A DNA stretch of 64,000 bases from Arthrobacter sp. (GTDB lineage: Bacteria; Actinomycetota; Actinomycetes; Actinomycetales; Micrococcaceae): assembly GCA_031277795.1 (NCBI GenBank), contig JAITLQ010000007.1, positions 62,001-126,000 on the forward strand, read 5' to 3'. The notes beneath the pieces are model-generated. The model had not been told where the DNA came from and made no database searches. It was given only the letters and a program-made list of their open reading frames with translations. Position 1 is the stretch's first letter, and each line of letters begins with the position of its first letter. Positions 8,313 to 16,360 of the stretch are shown one piece after another. Both the position numbers and the translations under genes were made by a program.

Positions 8313-8993
8313 GTGAACACCGACCTCTCGACCTTCTCGGCGCGCCTGCGCCAGGCCACGCGCCTCGACCATGGCGAGGCGGAGACCTCCGCCTTCATCA
8401 CCACGCTGATGCAGGGCGAGCGCACGGGTGCCGACTACGTCCTGTTGCTGGCCCAGTACCGCCCGCTGTACGCCGCGCTGGAGGCCGCCACCGCGGCCCG
8501 CCGCGACGAGGCGTGCGTCGCCGAGCTCTTCGACCCGGCCCTGGATCGCCTGGCCGCCATCGACTCCGATCTGCCCAAGCTCGCCGAATGGGCCGGCCTG
8601 GACGAGATCCCCGCCGTCGTGAACTCCACGCTCGCCTACGCCCGCCGCGTCGAGGAGGTTGGCCAGCTCGAGGATCCCTCGCGCCTCGTGGCCCACCACT
8701 ACCTGCGCTACCTCGGCGACCTCTCCGGCGGCCTGGCCATCGGTTCGCTCGTGGCCCGCCACTACGGCGTCCCCTCCGAGATGCTCTCCATGTGGTCCTT
8801 CCCGGCCATCGAGAAGCCCAAGGTCTACAAGGATCGCTACCGCGAGCTGCTGGACCTCTTCGCCGAGCCTTCCCGCGAGGACGCCGTCGTGGAGGAGGCC
8901 TCGCTTGGCTTCCGCCTGAACCGCGAGGTCTTCGGCGATCTGGGCCGCGTGTCCCCGATGCCCCTGGCCGAGCCCGTGGCGGAGCTCGCCTGA
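8313..8993 (+). CDS. hmuO: heme oxygenase HmuO
   Basis: 226-residue heme oxygenase of the biliverdin-producing HO-1/HmuO family: it opens the porphyrin ring to release iron, CO and biliverdin. With the GTG start at 8313 the proximal ligand is His20 (RLDHGEAE). The distal helix motif GDLSGG has its Asp at 136, the same numbers as in C. diphtheriae HmuO. The size is typical for the family. GTG 8313 is preferred over ATG 8280 because GGAAAGG at 8296-8302 lies 10 nt before it. It is transcribed divergently from htaA-hmuTUV and its stop overlaps the next gene's start by 1 nt. No convincing DtxR box was found in 8153-8312, so iron control is presumed only. Confidence 0.93.
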   Translation: MNTDLSTFSARLRQATRLDHGEAETSAFITTLMQGERTGADYVLLLAQYRPLYAALEAATAARRDEACVAELFDPALDRLAAIDSDLPKLAEWAGLDEIPAVVNSTLAYARRVEEVGQLEDPSRLVAHHYLRYLGDLSGGLAIGSLVARHYGVPSEMLSMWSFPAIEKPKVYKDRYRELLDLFAEPSREDAVVEEASLGFRLNREVFGDLGRVSPMPLAEPVAELA

Positions 8994-9904
8994 TGCGTTT
9001 CACTCGCACCCTGAGCGCCCTCGCCGCCACCGGAGCGCTGCTGGCCGGCGGCCTCGTTGCCGCCCCCGTCGCGCAGGCCGCCCCCACGGTGGATGGCAGG
9101 GTGTCCTCGGCCTCGCTGACCTGGGGCGTGAAGTCGTCCTTCCGCAGCTACGTCAAGGGCAAGATCGCCAAGGGCTCCATCACGGTCAGCGGCGGTGCCA
9201 AGCAGGCGGCGAACAACGGCGCCTTCACGTTCACCTCCGGCTCGGGCTCCGTCCTCTCGGGCAAGGGAACCGTGACGTTCAAGGGTGCGGTGAAGTTCAC
9301 CGGCCACAAGGGCCAGATGAACCTCGCGCTCTCCGACGTCAAGGTGCAGCTCGCCGGCGGCGGCAAGGGCTATCTCGTGGCCGATGCCAAGGCGCCCAAG
9401 TCCAAGTTGACGAAGGCCATCTCGCTGAACAACAAGCGCATCGCCACCGTGAAGGTCGCTACGAGCAAGGCCTCGGGCGGCAAGGTCGCGCTCAAGATCA
9501 CCTCGGTCAAGCTCACGAGCGACGGTTCCAAGGCCCTCGCCGGTTTCTATCCGGCCGGCACGGTCGTGGATTCCGCCAGCGTCTCGGGAAAGTACGCGGC
9601 GCGCGTCGCGAGCAAGACCTCGGTCGCGGCTTCGTCCTTCAAGAAGGGCACCAAGCCCGCCGCGACGCTCACGGTGGCCCGCCTGAGCACCAAGGCCTAC
9701 CCGACCGGCAAGGTCACGGTGTCGTGGACCATCGGCGGCAAGGTCACCAAGAAGAGCTACACGCTCAAGGCCGCGAACAAGGGCAAGCTCAAGGTCACGG
9801 CCCCCAAGACCTCCCGCACGGCGGTCAAGGTCAAGGTCAGCTACGCCGGGAACACGGCGGCCAAGGCGAGCGCTTCCAAGACGCTCACCATCAAGACCCG
9901 CTGA
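8993..9904 (+). CDS. secreted single-HtaA-domain protein with C-terminal Ig-like domain
   Basis: 303-residue protein with a signal peptide cleaved around APVAQA-A (residues 27-29). It has one HtaA domain at about 38-200 with SLTWGVKSSFRSYV, TGHKGQMN and AGFYPAGT, the presumed heme-contact motifs. A Lys/Thr-rich domain of about 85 residues follows (KVTVSWTIGGK, VKVKVSYAG), resembling a bacterial Ig-like repeat. It has neither a sorting signal nor a C-terminal membrane helix, so it is probably released or loosely bound, like a hemophore. Its ATG overlaps the hmuO TGA by 1 nt, so a secreted heme binder and a cytosolic heme oxygenase are translationally coupled. Heme binding is inferred from the family. 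Confidence 0.85.
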   Translation: MRFTRTLSALAATGALLAGGLVAAPVAQAAPTVDGRVSSASLTWGVKSSFRSYVKGKIAKGSITVSGGAKQAANNGAFTFTSGSGSVLSGKGTVTFKGAVKFTGHKGQMNLALSDVKVQLAGGGKGYLVADAKAPKSKLTKAISLNNKRIATVKVATSKASGGKVALKITSVKLTSDGSKALAGFYPAGTVVDSASVSGKYAARVASKTSVAASSFKKGTKPAATLTVARLSTKAYPTGKVTVSWTIGGKVTKKSYTLKAANKGKLKVTAPKTSRTAVKVKVSYAGNTAAKASASKTLTIKTR

Positions 9905-9923
9905 ACCACCCGCCGTCGGGCAC
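9896..9923 (+). repeat. 28-nt direct repeat, copy 1 (spans a stop codon)
   Basis: Identical over 28 nt to 14568-14595. It runs from the last codon (Arg) and TGA of the single-HtaA gene into the intergenic motif CCCGCCGTCGGGCAC. A second motif (GCACGACGGCGCG) follows at about 9933-9945. Confidence 0.9.
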
Positions 9924-9955
9924 TTTGCCGGTGCACGACGGCGCGTGCTCGCCTT

Positions 9956-9995
9956 CCACACGCCCCGGTCCGCTTGCGCGGTTCGGGGCGTGTGG
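9956..9995. terminator. bidirectional hairpin terminator
   Basis: 12-bp perfect outer stem (9956-9967 with 9984-9995) with a further imperfect inner stem. It sits between the convergent HtaA gene and the pucR-type gene, whose stop lies just beyond. Confidence 0.7.
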
Positions 9996-9999
9996 CGTT

Positions 10000-11424
10000 C
10001 TACGGAGCCTCGGCGTCCGGGTGCAGAACCTCCCAGGCCTGGCAGGCGATCCAGAGCGCCGAGACATCGCCGGTGTTGCTCAGGCGGCGCCCCGTGAGCT
10101 CCTCGATCTTGCGGACCCGGTAGACGAGGGTTTGTCGGTGGATGCCGAGCTCCTGGGCCGTGCGCGTCCAGGAGCGATCCAGGCGCAGGAAGGCGAAAAG
10201 CGTTTCCCGTAGCCCGTCGACGCGCTCGCCCTGTCCGGCGAGGGGGCCGAGCACCTCGCGGACCACTTCGCGGGCCTCGCGGTGGGAGCGGGCCAGGACC
10301 GAGACCGCGGCGCCGTCGAACCTGGCCCACGCCTCGCCGCCGTTGCTTCTCACGCTCAGCACGCGCCCGGCCTCGCGGGCCGCGACCCTCACGTCCACGG
10401 GGTCTGCGTAGTGGGAAGAGACGCCGGCGCGCAGCCCGAGAGCGGTGGCGACGGAGCTCGTCGCCTCCTCGGCGCCGGCCGGCACCAGGAGCAGCAAGGA
10501 GTCTCGGATGGAGGCAGCGACGCTGGGGAGGCCGGCCAAGGCGAGTGCCCGCGGCAAGCCGGACGCCTCGACGGCATCGAGGGCGGCGACGACGTAGCCC
10601 TCGGCCAGCCCGTGCGGGGCAACGGCCTCCCGCAGCCTGGTCGGCGATTCGCCCTCCATCACGGCGCGCATGGCCAGGCGTCCGTGCTCGGCCAAGCGGT
10701 CCGCCGTGGCGAGAGCGCGCCCGGCGGCGACCTGGAGGACGCCGAGGAGGTGCACCAACGTGAAGCTGTCCAGCTGCTCGCCCGCATATTCGCTCAGCTC
10801 GAGGCTCAGGCCGTCCGCGCCGTCCAGCGGGTAGTCCCTGCGCCGCGCGTCCTGGGCGCGGCTTGCTGCCGAGGCGGTGTCGGAGGCCAGGACGCTCGCG
10901 CGCGTGACGGTGTCCACGACCCTGAGCCCGACGCCCAGGAGGTCCTGCAGCGCGTCCATGAGCTGGCCCGGGGCCTCGTGGGAGGAGGCGACGCGATAGA
11001 GCTTGGCGAGTCGCAGCACCTGCAGCGTCTGCGTGCTGGCGTGGGCTGCGGCGACGGTGCGGCCGATCGCCACGTACGGGGTGTTGGAGCCGACCAGCAA
11101 CACGGGGAAGTCGCGGCGGTCGGCCTCGGCGAGCATCCCCGGGTGCAGCCGCGGTGCCGGCGCGTGGTCTCCCAGCGTCATGCCGGCCAGCCCGGCGTCC
11201 GCTAGGCGCGTGATCAGCCCCACCTGGCCCTCCTCGTCCGGCGGGATGCACAGGCCAACCGTCATGAGCAGTTCGTGCGGGCCCATCCAGCGCTCGGGGT
11301 CCGGCATCTCGCAGCTGTGGGCCCAGAGCACCTGCCGGCCCAGCCCGCCGTTGCCGGCGAGCACGGTCATGGCGAGCGACTCCTGCGCGGCGAGGTCGGC
11401 GACGGTCATGGCTTCCTGGGGCAT
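10000..11424 (-). CDS. PucR-family transcriptional regulator
   Basis: 474-residue regulator with the PucR layout. An N-terminal purine-catabolism (PucR) domain covers about residues 10-125 (AHSCEMPDPERWMGPHELLMTVGL). A central GGDEF-like/ligand-sensing region follows. The C-terminal HTH_30 domain contains LRETLFAFLRLDRSWTRTAQELGIHRQTLVYRVRKIEELTG split around the recognition helix. It is divergent from the MFS-amine oxidase-cupin operon and is therefore its likely local regulator, probably responding to the amine substrate (inference). I chose the ATG at 11424 (GAGG just upstream); ATG 11409 and TTG 11454 are possible alternatives. Confidence 0.85.
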   Translation of the reverse strand: MPQEAMTVADLAAQESLAMTVLAGNGGLGRQVLWAHSCEMPDPERWMGPHELLMTVGLCIPPDEEGQVGLITRLADAGLAGMTLGDHAPAPRLHPGMLAEADRRDFPVLLVGSNTPYVAIGRTVAAAHASTQTLQVLRLAKLYRVASSHEAPGQLMDALQDLLGVGLRVVDTVTRASVLASDTASAASRAQDARRRDYPLDGADGLSLELSEYAGEQLDSFTLVHLLGVLQVAAGRALATADRLAEHGRLAMRAVMEGESPTRLREAVAPHGLAEGYVVAALDAVEASGLPRALALAGLPSVAASIRDSLLLLVPAGAEEATSSVATALGLRAGVSSHYADPVDVRVAAREAGRVLSVRSNGGEAWARFDGAAVSVLARSHREAREVVREVLGPLAGQGERVDGLRETLFAFLRLDRSWTRTAQELGIHRQTLVYRVRKIEELTGRRLSNTGDVSALWIACQAWEVLHPDAEAP

Positions 11425-11567
11425 GCCTCGATTCTGACAGATCAACGAAGCCAAGAGCAGAGTTCATACTTTTGCTAGAGGGTGGTGTCGCTTGCGTCAC
11501 CGTAGCGTGTGACGAAGTCGCTCGGCGGCTCATCCCGCACCCCACGCTCCTTTTAAGGGAGGTACCC
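11425..11567. promoter_or_regulatory. divergent control region of pucR-type gene and amine operon
   Basis: 143-bp intergenic region that must hold both promoters. It contains an inverted repeat, GTCAC at 11496-11500 with GTGAC at 11509-11513 (8-bp gap), a possible operator. A strong Shine-Dalgarno AAGGGAGG (11555-11562) precedes the transporter ATG. Confidence 0.4.
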
Positions 11568-12959
11568 ATGACTTCGGCGTTCACCCAGATGGACCAAGCG
11601 CCCACCTCACGGTTCCACCGCAAGCTGCTCATCGCCTGCTGCGGCGGCCCGTTCCTGGACGGCTACATCATTTCGCTCATCGGCGTGGCCCTCGTGGGCT
11701 TCGCCCAGGAGATCCCGGCCAATCCGGTCGAGACCGGCCTCATCGGCGCGGCCTCCCTCATCGGCATCTTCTTCGGCGCCGTGGTCTTCGGGGCCCTGAC
11801 CGACAAGCTTGGTCGCGAGAAGATGTACGCCCTCGACCTGGCGGTCCTGGTCATCGCCTGCCTTGCCACCGCCTTTGTGCAGGACGCCTGGCAGCTGATC
11901 ATCCTGCGCTTCATCATCGGCCTCGCGATCGGCGCCGATTACCCCATCGCGACGAGCATGCTGACCGAGTTCACTCCGGCCAAGAAGCGCGGCTTCATGA
12001 TCGGCCTCTCCGGCCTGGCCTGGGCCGTCGGAGCCATGTTCGCCTTCGTTGTCGGCTTCGTCATGGTCAACCTCTCGGGTGGCCACGAACTGTGGCGCTG
12101 GATGCTCGCCTCGGGCGCCTTCGTGGGCCTCATCGTGGTGCTGCTGCGCCGCGGCATCCCCGAGTCCCCGCGCTGGCTGGCCGGCAAGGGCCGCTACGAC
12201 GAGGCAAACGAGGTGCTCAAGCAGGTCTACGGCCCGCAGGTGCAACTCACGGCTGAGGACATCGCCGAGATCAAGCAGGAGCAGAACGGCTCCTTCCTGC
12301 GAGACCTCAAGGAGATCGCCACGGGCGGCTACCTCAAGCGCCTCGTGATGTGTGGCCTGCTCTACTTCGCGCAGATCACCCCGCAGTACGCGCTCTACAC
12401 CTTCGGTGGCGTCATCCTGGCGGCGGCCGGCATCTACGGCGAGTCGTCCTCCACGCTGGGTGAGCTGCTCATCGCGGCGCTCTTCGCCCTGGGCATTCTG
12501 CCCGCCCTCAAGCTCATCGAGAGCTGGGGTCGGCGGCCCATGACGCTCGTTCCCTTCGCCCTCATGGCCCTGGCCCTGGCCGGCCTTGGCCTGTGGCACG
12601 ACGCGCCGTCGTGGTTCATCGTTGGAGCCTTTGCCTTCTACGCCTTCGTCTCCGGCGGGCCCAGCGTGCTCGAGTGGATCTACCCCAACGAGCTCTTCCC
12701 GACCCGCATCCGCGCCACCGCCGTGGGCATCGCCGTGGGCGTCTCCCGCATCGGCGCCGCGACCGGCACGTACCTGCTGCCCATCGGACTGGCCACCATC
12801 GGCCTGAACGGCACCCTTCTCATCGGGGCGGCCGTCACCGTCTTGGCCTTCTTCGTGTGCCTTGCCTGGGCGCCCGAGACCAAGGGCCGCACCCTCGCCG
12901 AGGCGTCCTCCCTCGGCAGCACCTCCCCCACCACCGCACAGAAAGTGAGCGCCTCGTGA
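11568..12959 (+). CDS. MFS transporter, sugar-porter-like, first gene of amine operon
   Basis: 463-residue 12-helix major facilitator. Signatures are ALTDKLGREKMY (motif A after helix 2), RFIIGLAIGADYPIA, PESPRWLAGKGRYDEA in the central loop, GRRPMTLVPF after helix 8 and PETKGRTLAE at the end, placing it with metabolite:H+ symporters of the sugar-porter clan. The start has a textbook ribosome site 5 nt upstream. The last 4 nt overlap the GTG of the flavin amine oxidase, so import and oxidation of one substrate are likely linked. The substrate is probably an amine or amino acid derivative judging from the neighbours; it cannot be read from the sequence. Confidence 0.85.
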   Translation: MTSAFTQMDQAPTSRFHRKLLIACCGGPFLDGYIISLIGVALVGFAQEIPANPVETGLIGAASLIGIFFGAVVFGALTDKLGREKMYALDLAVLVIACLATAFVQDAWQLIILRFIIGLAIGADYPIATSMLTEFTPAKKRGFMIGLSGLAWAVGAMFAFVVGFVMVNLSGGHELWRWMLASGAFVGLIVVLLRRGIPESPRWLAGKGRYDEANEVLKQVYGPQVQLTAEDIAEIKQEQNGSFLRDLKEIATGGYLKRLVMCGLLYFAQITPQYALYTFGGVILAAAGIYGESSSTLGELLIAALFALGILPALKLIESWGRRPMTLVPFALMALALAGLGLWHDAPSWFIVGAFAFYAFVSGGPSVLEWIYPNELFPTRIRATAVGIAVGVSRIGAATGTYLLPIGLATIGLNGTLLIGAAVTVLAFFVCLAWAPETKGRTLAEASSLGSTSPTTAQKVSAS

Positions 12960-14215
12960 GCCCCCGCATCGCCGTCATCGGAGCAGGATTCGCCGGACTG
13001 GCAGCAGCCCATCGTTTGACCAAGCTGGGGGCGGAGGTGAGCGTCCTCGAGGCACGCGACCGCGTGGGCGGCCGAGTGTGGTCTACCACGGTCACGGCGC
13101 CGGACGGCTCGGAGCACGTCATCGAGCGCGGCGCTGAGTACGTGCTCAACGGCTACGACCACCTGCGCGCCATCCTTGCCGAGCTCGGGCTCGAGCAGGT
13201 GGACACGGGCATGAGCTACTACGTCCGCGAGCCCGGCGACCTGCCCGGCCGCACGGCCCAGGACATCGTCGAGGCCGGTCGCGCGGCCGGCGCGGCCATC
13301 GAGCGCGTCCCGGCCGATGCGAGCGCCGAGGATGTGCTCGCGCTCCTGGCCGCCGACGGCACCCCGGCCGAGCTGGTGGACGCCCTGCGTTCGCGGATCG
13401 AGGTCTCCACGGCGGTCCCCGCGGCCACGGTCACGGCCGAGTCGCTCGCCCACGTCGCCTCCTTCGAACCCCTCCCGAGCTACCGCATCGGCGGCGGCAA
13501 CCAGCGCCTGGCCCTGGGCCTCACCGAGCTCCTGGGGAGCAAGGTCCGCCTGAACACGCCGGTCTCGTCCGTCGAAAACGACGCCCACGGCGTGCGCCTC
13601 ACGCTCGCCGACGGCACCGTCGAGGAGTACGACGCAGCGATCGTCGCCGTCCCGCTCGCGCTCCTGCAGGCCGAGGACGGGCTCGCCGCCCCGACGTCCC
13701 CCGAGCGCGAGCAGGCCCTGAGCCGCGTGCTGCTTGGCCAAGCCGCCAAGCTTCACGTGGCGCTCGGTTCCCGCCCGTCCACGAGCGCCGTCATGTCGGT
13801 GGCCGGACGCTACTGGACCTGGACCGCCTACGCCCAGGACGGCCAGGTGGCCCCCGTGCTGAACGCCTTCATGGGATCCGCCCCGGCGATCGCCGCCGCC
13901 CGCCTCGTCGAGGATCCGCAGGCTTGGGCCCCCGAGGTGGCGGCGCTGCGCCCCGATCTCGACATCGCGCCGGACGCCGTGCCGACCGTGACGGTCTGGG
14001 CCGAGGATCCCTGGGCGCGCTTCGCCTACGCAGCACACGCCCCGGGCGAGACTCCCGTCGATGCCGCCGCGATCGAGGCGCCCATCGGCGCCGTCTACTT
14101 CGCCGGCGAGTATGCCGAGGCGGAGTTCACCGGCCTCATGGAGGGCGCCATCCGGTCGGGCGAGCGGGCCGCCGAGTCCGTCATGGCCGCCGCCTCCGCG
14201 AAGGCGGGTGCCTGA
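12956..14215 (+). CDS. flavin-dependent amine oxidase (FAD/NAD(P)-binding)
   Basis: 419-residue flavoprotein of the monoamine/polyamine oxidase superfamily, expected to oxidise an amine to an aldehyde plus ammonia and peroxide. The Rossmann motif GAGFAGLAAAH is at about residues 8-18, followed by VLEARDRVGGRVWS, the GG-x2-R-V motif of this family. The second FAD contact YFAGEYAEAEFTGLMEGAIRSG (split) lies near the C-terminus. No signal peptide is present. It starts with GTG overlapping the transporter stop (GTGA), and the cupin gene follows immediately. The PucR regulator and cupin suggest a nitrogen-scavenging role; the substrate is unknown. Confidence 0.85.
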   Translation: MSPRIAVIGAGFAGLAAAHRLTKLGAEVSVLEARDRVGGRVWSTTVTAPDGSEHVIERGAEYVLNGYDHLRAILAELGLEQVDTGMSYYVREPGDLPGRTAQDIVEAGRAAGAAIERVPADASAEDVLALLAADGTPAELVDALRSRIEVSTAVPAATVTAESLAHVASFEPLPSYRIGGGNQRLALGLTELLGSKVRLNTPVSSVENDAHGVRLTLADGTVEEYDAAIVAVPLALLQAEDGLAAPTSPEREQALSRVLLGQAAKLHVALGSRPSTSAVMSVAGRYWTWTAYAQDGQVAPVLNAFMGSAPAIAAARLVEDPQAWAPEVAALRPDLDIAPDAVPTVTVWAEDPWARFAYAAHAPGETPVDAAAIEAPIGAVYFAGEYAEAEFTGLMEGAIRSGERAAESVMAAASAKAGA

Positions 14216-14216
14216 G

Positions 14217-14576
14217 GTGGCGGCGCGCACCGGGCGCTCCGACTTCACCGCCGGCGTCGAGTGGCCCGAGGCCGTCGCCATCGCCGCCGAACGCCTCATC
14301 GCCGGGACACCGGAGGCGAGCACCCTGGTGCTCGACGCCGAGGGACCGGCCGAGGTGGGCCTGTGGCGGGTCAGCGAGGGCGAGTTCACGACCGTCCACG
14401 AGGGCTACGACGAGTACATCACCATCCTCGCCGGCCGCGGACGCCTCATCGCGGAGGACGGAGAGGTGCTCGAGCTGAGCCCGGGCGTGAGCGTCTACAC
14501 CGAGGACGGCTACCGCGGTCGCTGGGTCATCGACGAGCCCCTCGTGAAGTCCTACGCGGTCATCCCCACCCGCTGA
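14217..14576 (+). CDS. small cupin-domain protein (DUF861/cupin_3 type)
   Basis: 119-residue single cupin barrel. Visible elements are LWRVSEGEFTTVHEGYDEY with the Glu/Tyr pattern of the cupin_3 family, ILAGRGRLIAEDGEVLELSPG, and a final WVIDEPLVKSYAVIP strand. Family members include ureidoglycine aminohydrolase-like and EutQ-like proteins, so a role in amine or ureide breakdown is plausible, but no activity can be assigned. It is the last gene of the PucR-linked operon, one base after the amine oxidase stop. A GTG at 14208, overlapping the upstream gene, would add three residues and is an equally possible start. Confidence 0.78.
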   Translation: MAARTGRSDFTAGVEWPEAVAIAAERLIAGTPEASTLVLDAEGPAEVGLWRVSEGEFTTVHEGYDEYITILAGRGRLIAEDGEVLELSPGVSVYTEDGYRGRWVIDEPLVKSYAVIPTR

Positions 14577-14595
14577 ACCACCCGCCGTCGGGCAC
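14568..14595 (+). repeat. 28-nt direct repeat, copy 2 (spans a stop codon)
   Basis: Identical to 9896-9923. Here it covers the final Thr/Arg codons and TGA of the cupin gene plus the CCCGCCGTCGGGCAC intergenic motif. The two host genes are unrelated. Confidence 0.9.
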
Positions 14596-14630
14596 AGTCA
14601 TGGATGCTCTTTCGGCGCGTGAAAACGCCA

Positions 14631-14674
14631 GGTGCCCCGGTTCGTCTCCCGTGAGGGAGGCGAACCGGGGCACC
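14631..14674. terminator. long bidirectional hairpin terminator
   Basis: 20-bp stem with one G-T pair (14631-14650 with 14655-14674) and a 4-nt GTGA loop, midway between the convergent cupin gene and the 128-residue membrane protein gene. Confidence 0.8.
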
Positions 14675-14690
14675 GGTGTGTCAAGCGGGC

Positions 14691-15077
14691 TCAGACGCGG
14701 GCCGCGGCCTCGGCGGCCTTCTGCGCCTGGTTCTGCGCCTTCTTGGCCGCGCGCTTGGCGCCCTGGACGGCGCGGCTCGTGTCCGAACCGCCCAGCAGCA
14801 GGGCCAGGCCGGACATGCCGGCGGTCACGACGCCGACCGACTCCCAGGCACCGATCTTCTTGGCCAGCGGGTGGGAGCCGCCGAAGGCGCCAACGTAGGC
14901 CACGGTCAGGGCCACGGCGCGGGCGGTACCCGCATTGCGCTTCCAGATGGCAAAGGCAGCGGTGCCGGCGGCTGCCAGGACGGCGCCGCCCAGCTGGCGG
15001 TTGCCGGTCTGGCGGGCCGTGGCGTAGCCACCCACGAGGCCGGCGGCGGAAAGAATAGCGGTGGACGGCGAGGCCAT
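14691..15077 (-). CDS. small hypothetical membrane protein
   Basis: 128 residues, ATG start. Three to four short hydrophobic, Gly/Ala-rich stretches (ILSAAGLVGGYATA, LGGAVLAAAGTAAFAIW, AVALTVAYVGAFGG, VVTAGMSGLALLLGG) suggest membrane helices. They are followed by a Lys/Gln/Ala-rich helical tail (KRAAKKAQNQAQKAAEAAA) that would lie in the cytoplasm or along the membrane. I do not recognise the family beyond similarity in style to conserved hypothetical proteins of Micrococcaceae. It is directly downstream of the YihY-like gene's neighbourhood, with an 11-bp gap on the same strand, but its own start lies before the YihY stop, so it is transcribed after it. Confidence 0.65.
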   Translation of the reverse strand: MASPSTAILSAAGLVGGYATARQTGNRQLGGAVLAAAGTAAFAIWKRNAGTARAVALTVAYVGAFGGSHPLAKKIGAWESVGVVTAGMSGLALLLGGSDTSRAVQGAKRAAKKAQNQAQKAAEAAARV

Positions 15078-15087
15078 GTCCCACTCC

Positions 15088-16260
15088 TCAGAGATCGTTG
15101 GGGGTCTGGTTCCCAGGCCCGTTCTTCAGCCTAGCCTCCCTGCGCCGCAGGGCTGTCAGCGCGGCGATGCCGGCCCCCAGGCCAAAGGCCCAGCGCCAGG
15201 GGTGGCGGTCGGGGACGTCCTCGTAGGTGATGGGGTTGGCCAACGCTCGTAGCTGGCGCCCGGTCAGGACGTCCTCCTCGAGCTTCTCCTGCTTCTTCTT
15301 CGACGCAGCCACCGAGCGGGCGGGGAGCTGGAGCTCGCGTTCGGCGGGAAGACCGCTCTGGAGCTGCTTGGCGCGCTCGGTCTCGGCGTCGATCTCCGCG
15401 CCGAAGAGCAGCACGGAGTTCGCGATCCAGATCCACAAGAGCAGCGCGATGAGGCCGCCGATGAGCCCGTAGGTGGCGTTGTACTTCGCGAAGTTCGAGA
15501 GGTACCAGGCAAAGCCGGCCGTGGTGAGGGCCAGGGTCAGCAGGGCGACCGCCGCGCCGACCGAAAGCCAAGGGAAGCGCTCCCTGCGCACGTTCGGGGT
15601 GAAGTAGTACAGGCTCGCGATCATGAGCACCACGATGATCACGAGGACCGGCCACTTGGCGATGTTCCAGACGGTCACCGAGGCCTCGCCGAGGCCCACG
15701 AGGTCCCCGATCGCTTGGGCGATGGAGCCGGAGACGACAAGCAGCACAACGCACAGGAGCGCCCCGATCAGCAGCGCCAACGTCAGGAGGTACATGGCCG
15801 GGCGCAGCACGAGCGCCGGGCGCCCCTCCTCGACGCCGTAGATCCGGTTCATGGCCCGCCCGAACGAGGTCACATAATTGGAGGCCGTCCAGACGGCGCC
15901 GAGCACACCGATCAGGAACGCCCAGCCGGCGCCCGAACCGTTGGTGAGCTGCTGGATCGGCCCGCTCAGGACGTTGGCGAGGTCTTGGGAGCCATACTTG
16001 CCGACGGTTTCGAGGATCCACTGCGCCGTGCTGTCGCCCGCGCGCCCCTGGCCCACCATGCCGAGGATGGAAAAGAGCGCCAACAGCGCCGGGAAGATCG
16101 CAAAAACGGAGCGGTAGGTGAGCGCGGCGGCGAGGTCCATGCAATTGTCGCGGCTGAACTCGCGCAGGGCGCGCCCAAAGAGGTAGCGCCAGGCCGTGCC
16201 TGGCAGCTTGTGGACCGGCTCGATGGCCCGCGCGTCCGTTGGGTCCGTGGTTGCGCTCAC
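15088..16260 (-). CDS. YihY/BrkB family inner membrane protein
   Basis: 390-residue protein with six predicted helices of the YihY/virulence-factor-BrkB family (formerly misannotated as RNase BN). Family motifs include DLAAALTYRSVFAIFPALLAL at helix 1, AVWTASNYVTSFGRAMNRIYGVEE and YGLIGGLIALLLWIWIANSVLLFGAEID (each split). A basic, hydrophilic C-terminal tail of about 90 residues ends with a short hydrophobic helix (WAFGLGAGIAALTAL). The function of the family is unproven. I chose GTG 16260 because GAAGGGGAA stands about 7 nt upstream; an earlier in-frame ATG at 16379 would overlap the VanZ-type gene and add a Pro-rich segment. Confidence 0.85.
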   Translation of the reverse strand: MSATTDPTDARAIEPVHKLPGTAWRYLFGRALREFSRDNCMDLAAALTYRSVFAIFPALLALFSILGMVGQGRAGDSTAQWILETVGKYGSQDLANVLSGPIQQLTNGSGAGWAFLIGVLGAVWTASNYVTSFGRAMNRIYGVEEGRPALVLRPAMYLLTLALLIGALLCVVLLVVSGSIAQAIGDLVGLGEASVTVWNIAKWPVLVIIVVLMIASLYYFTPNVRRERFPWLSVGAAVALLTLALTTAGFAWYLSNFAKYNATYGLIGGLIALLLWIWIANSVLLFGAEIDAETERAKQLQSGLPAERELQLPARSVAASKKKQEKLEEDVLTGRQLRALANPITYEDVPDRHPWRWAFGLGAGIAALTALRRREARLKNGPGNQTPNDL

Positions 16261-16360
16261 GCGGTGTTCCCCTTCGTTGCTCGGACCCGAGGCCGGGCCC
16301 GCCTGCCGCCAGGGTAGCCGAGGCGGCGGGGGCGAGGCGGGAGCGCGCCGCGGCGCCGGG

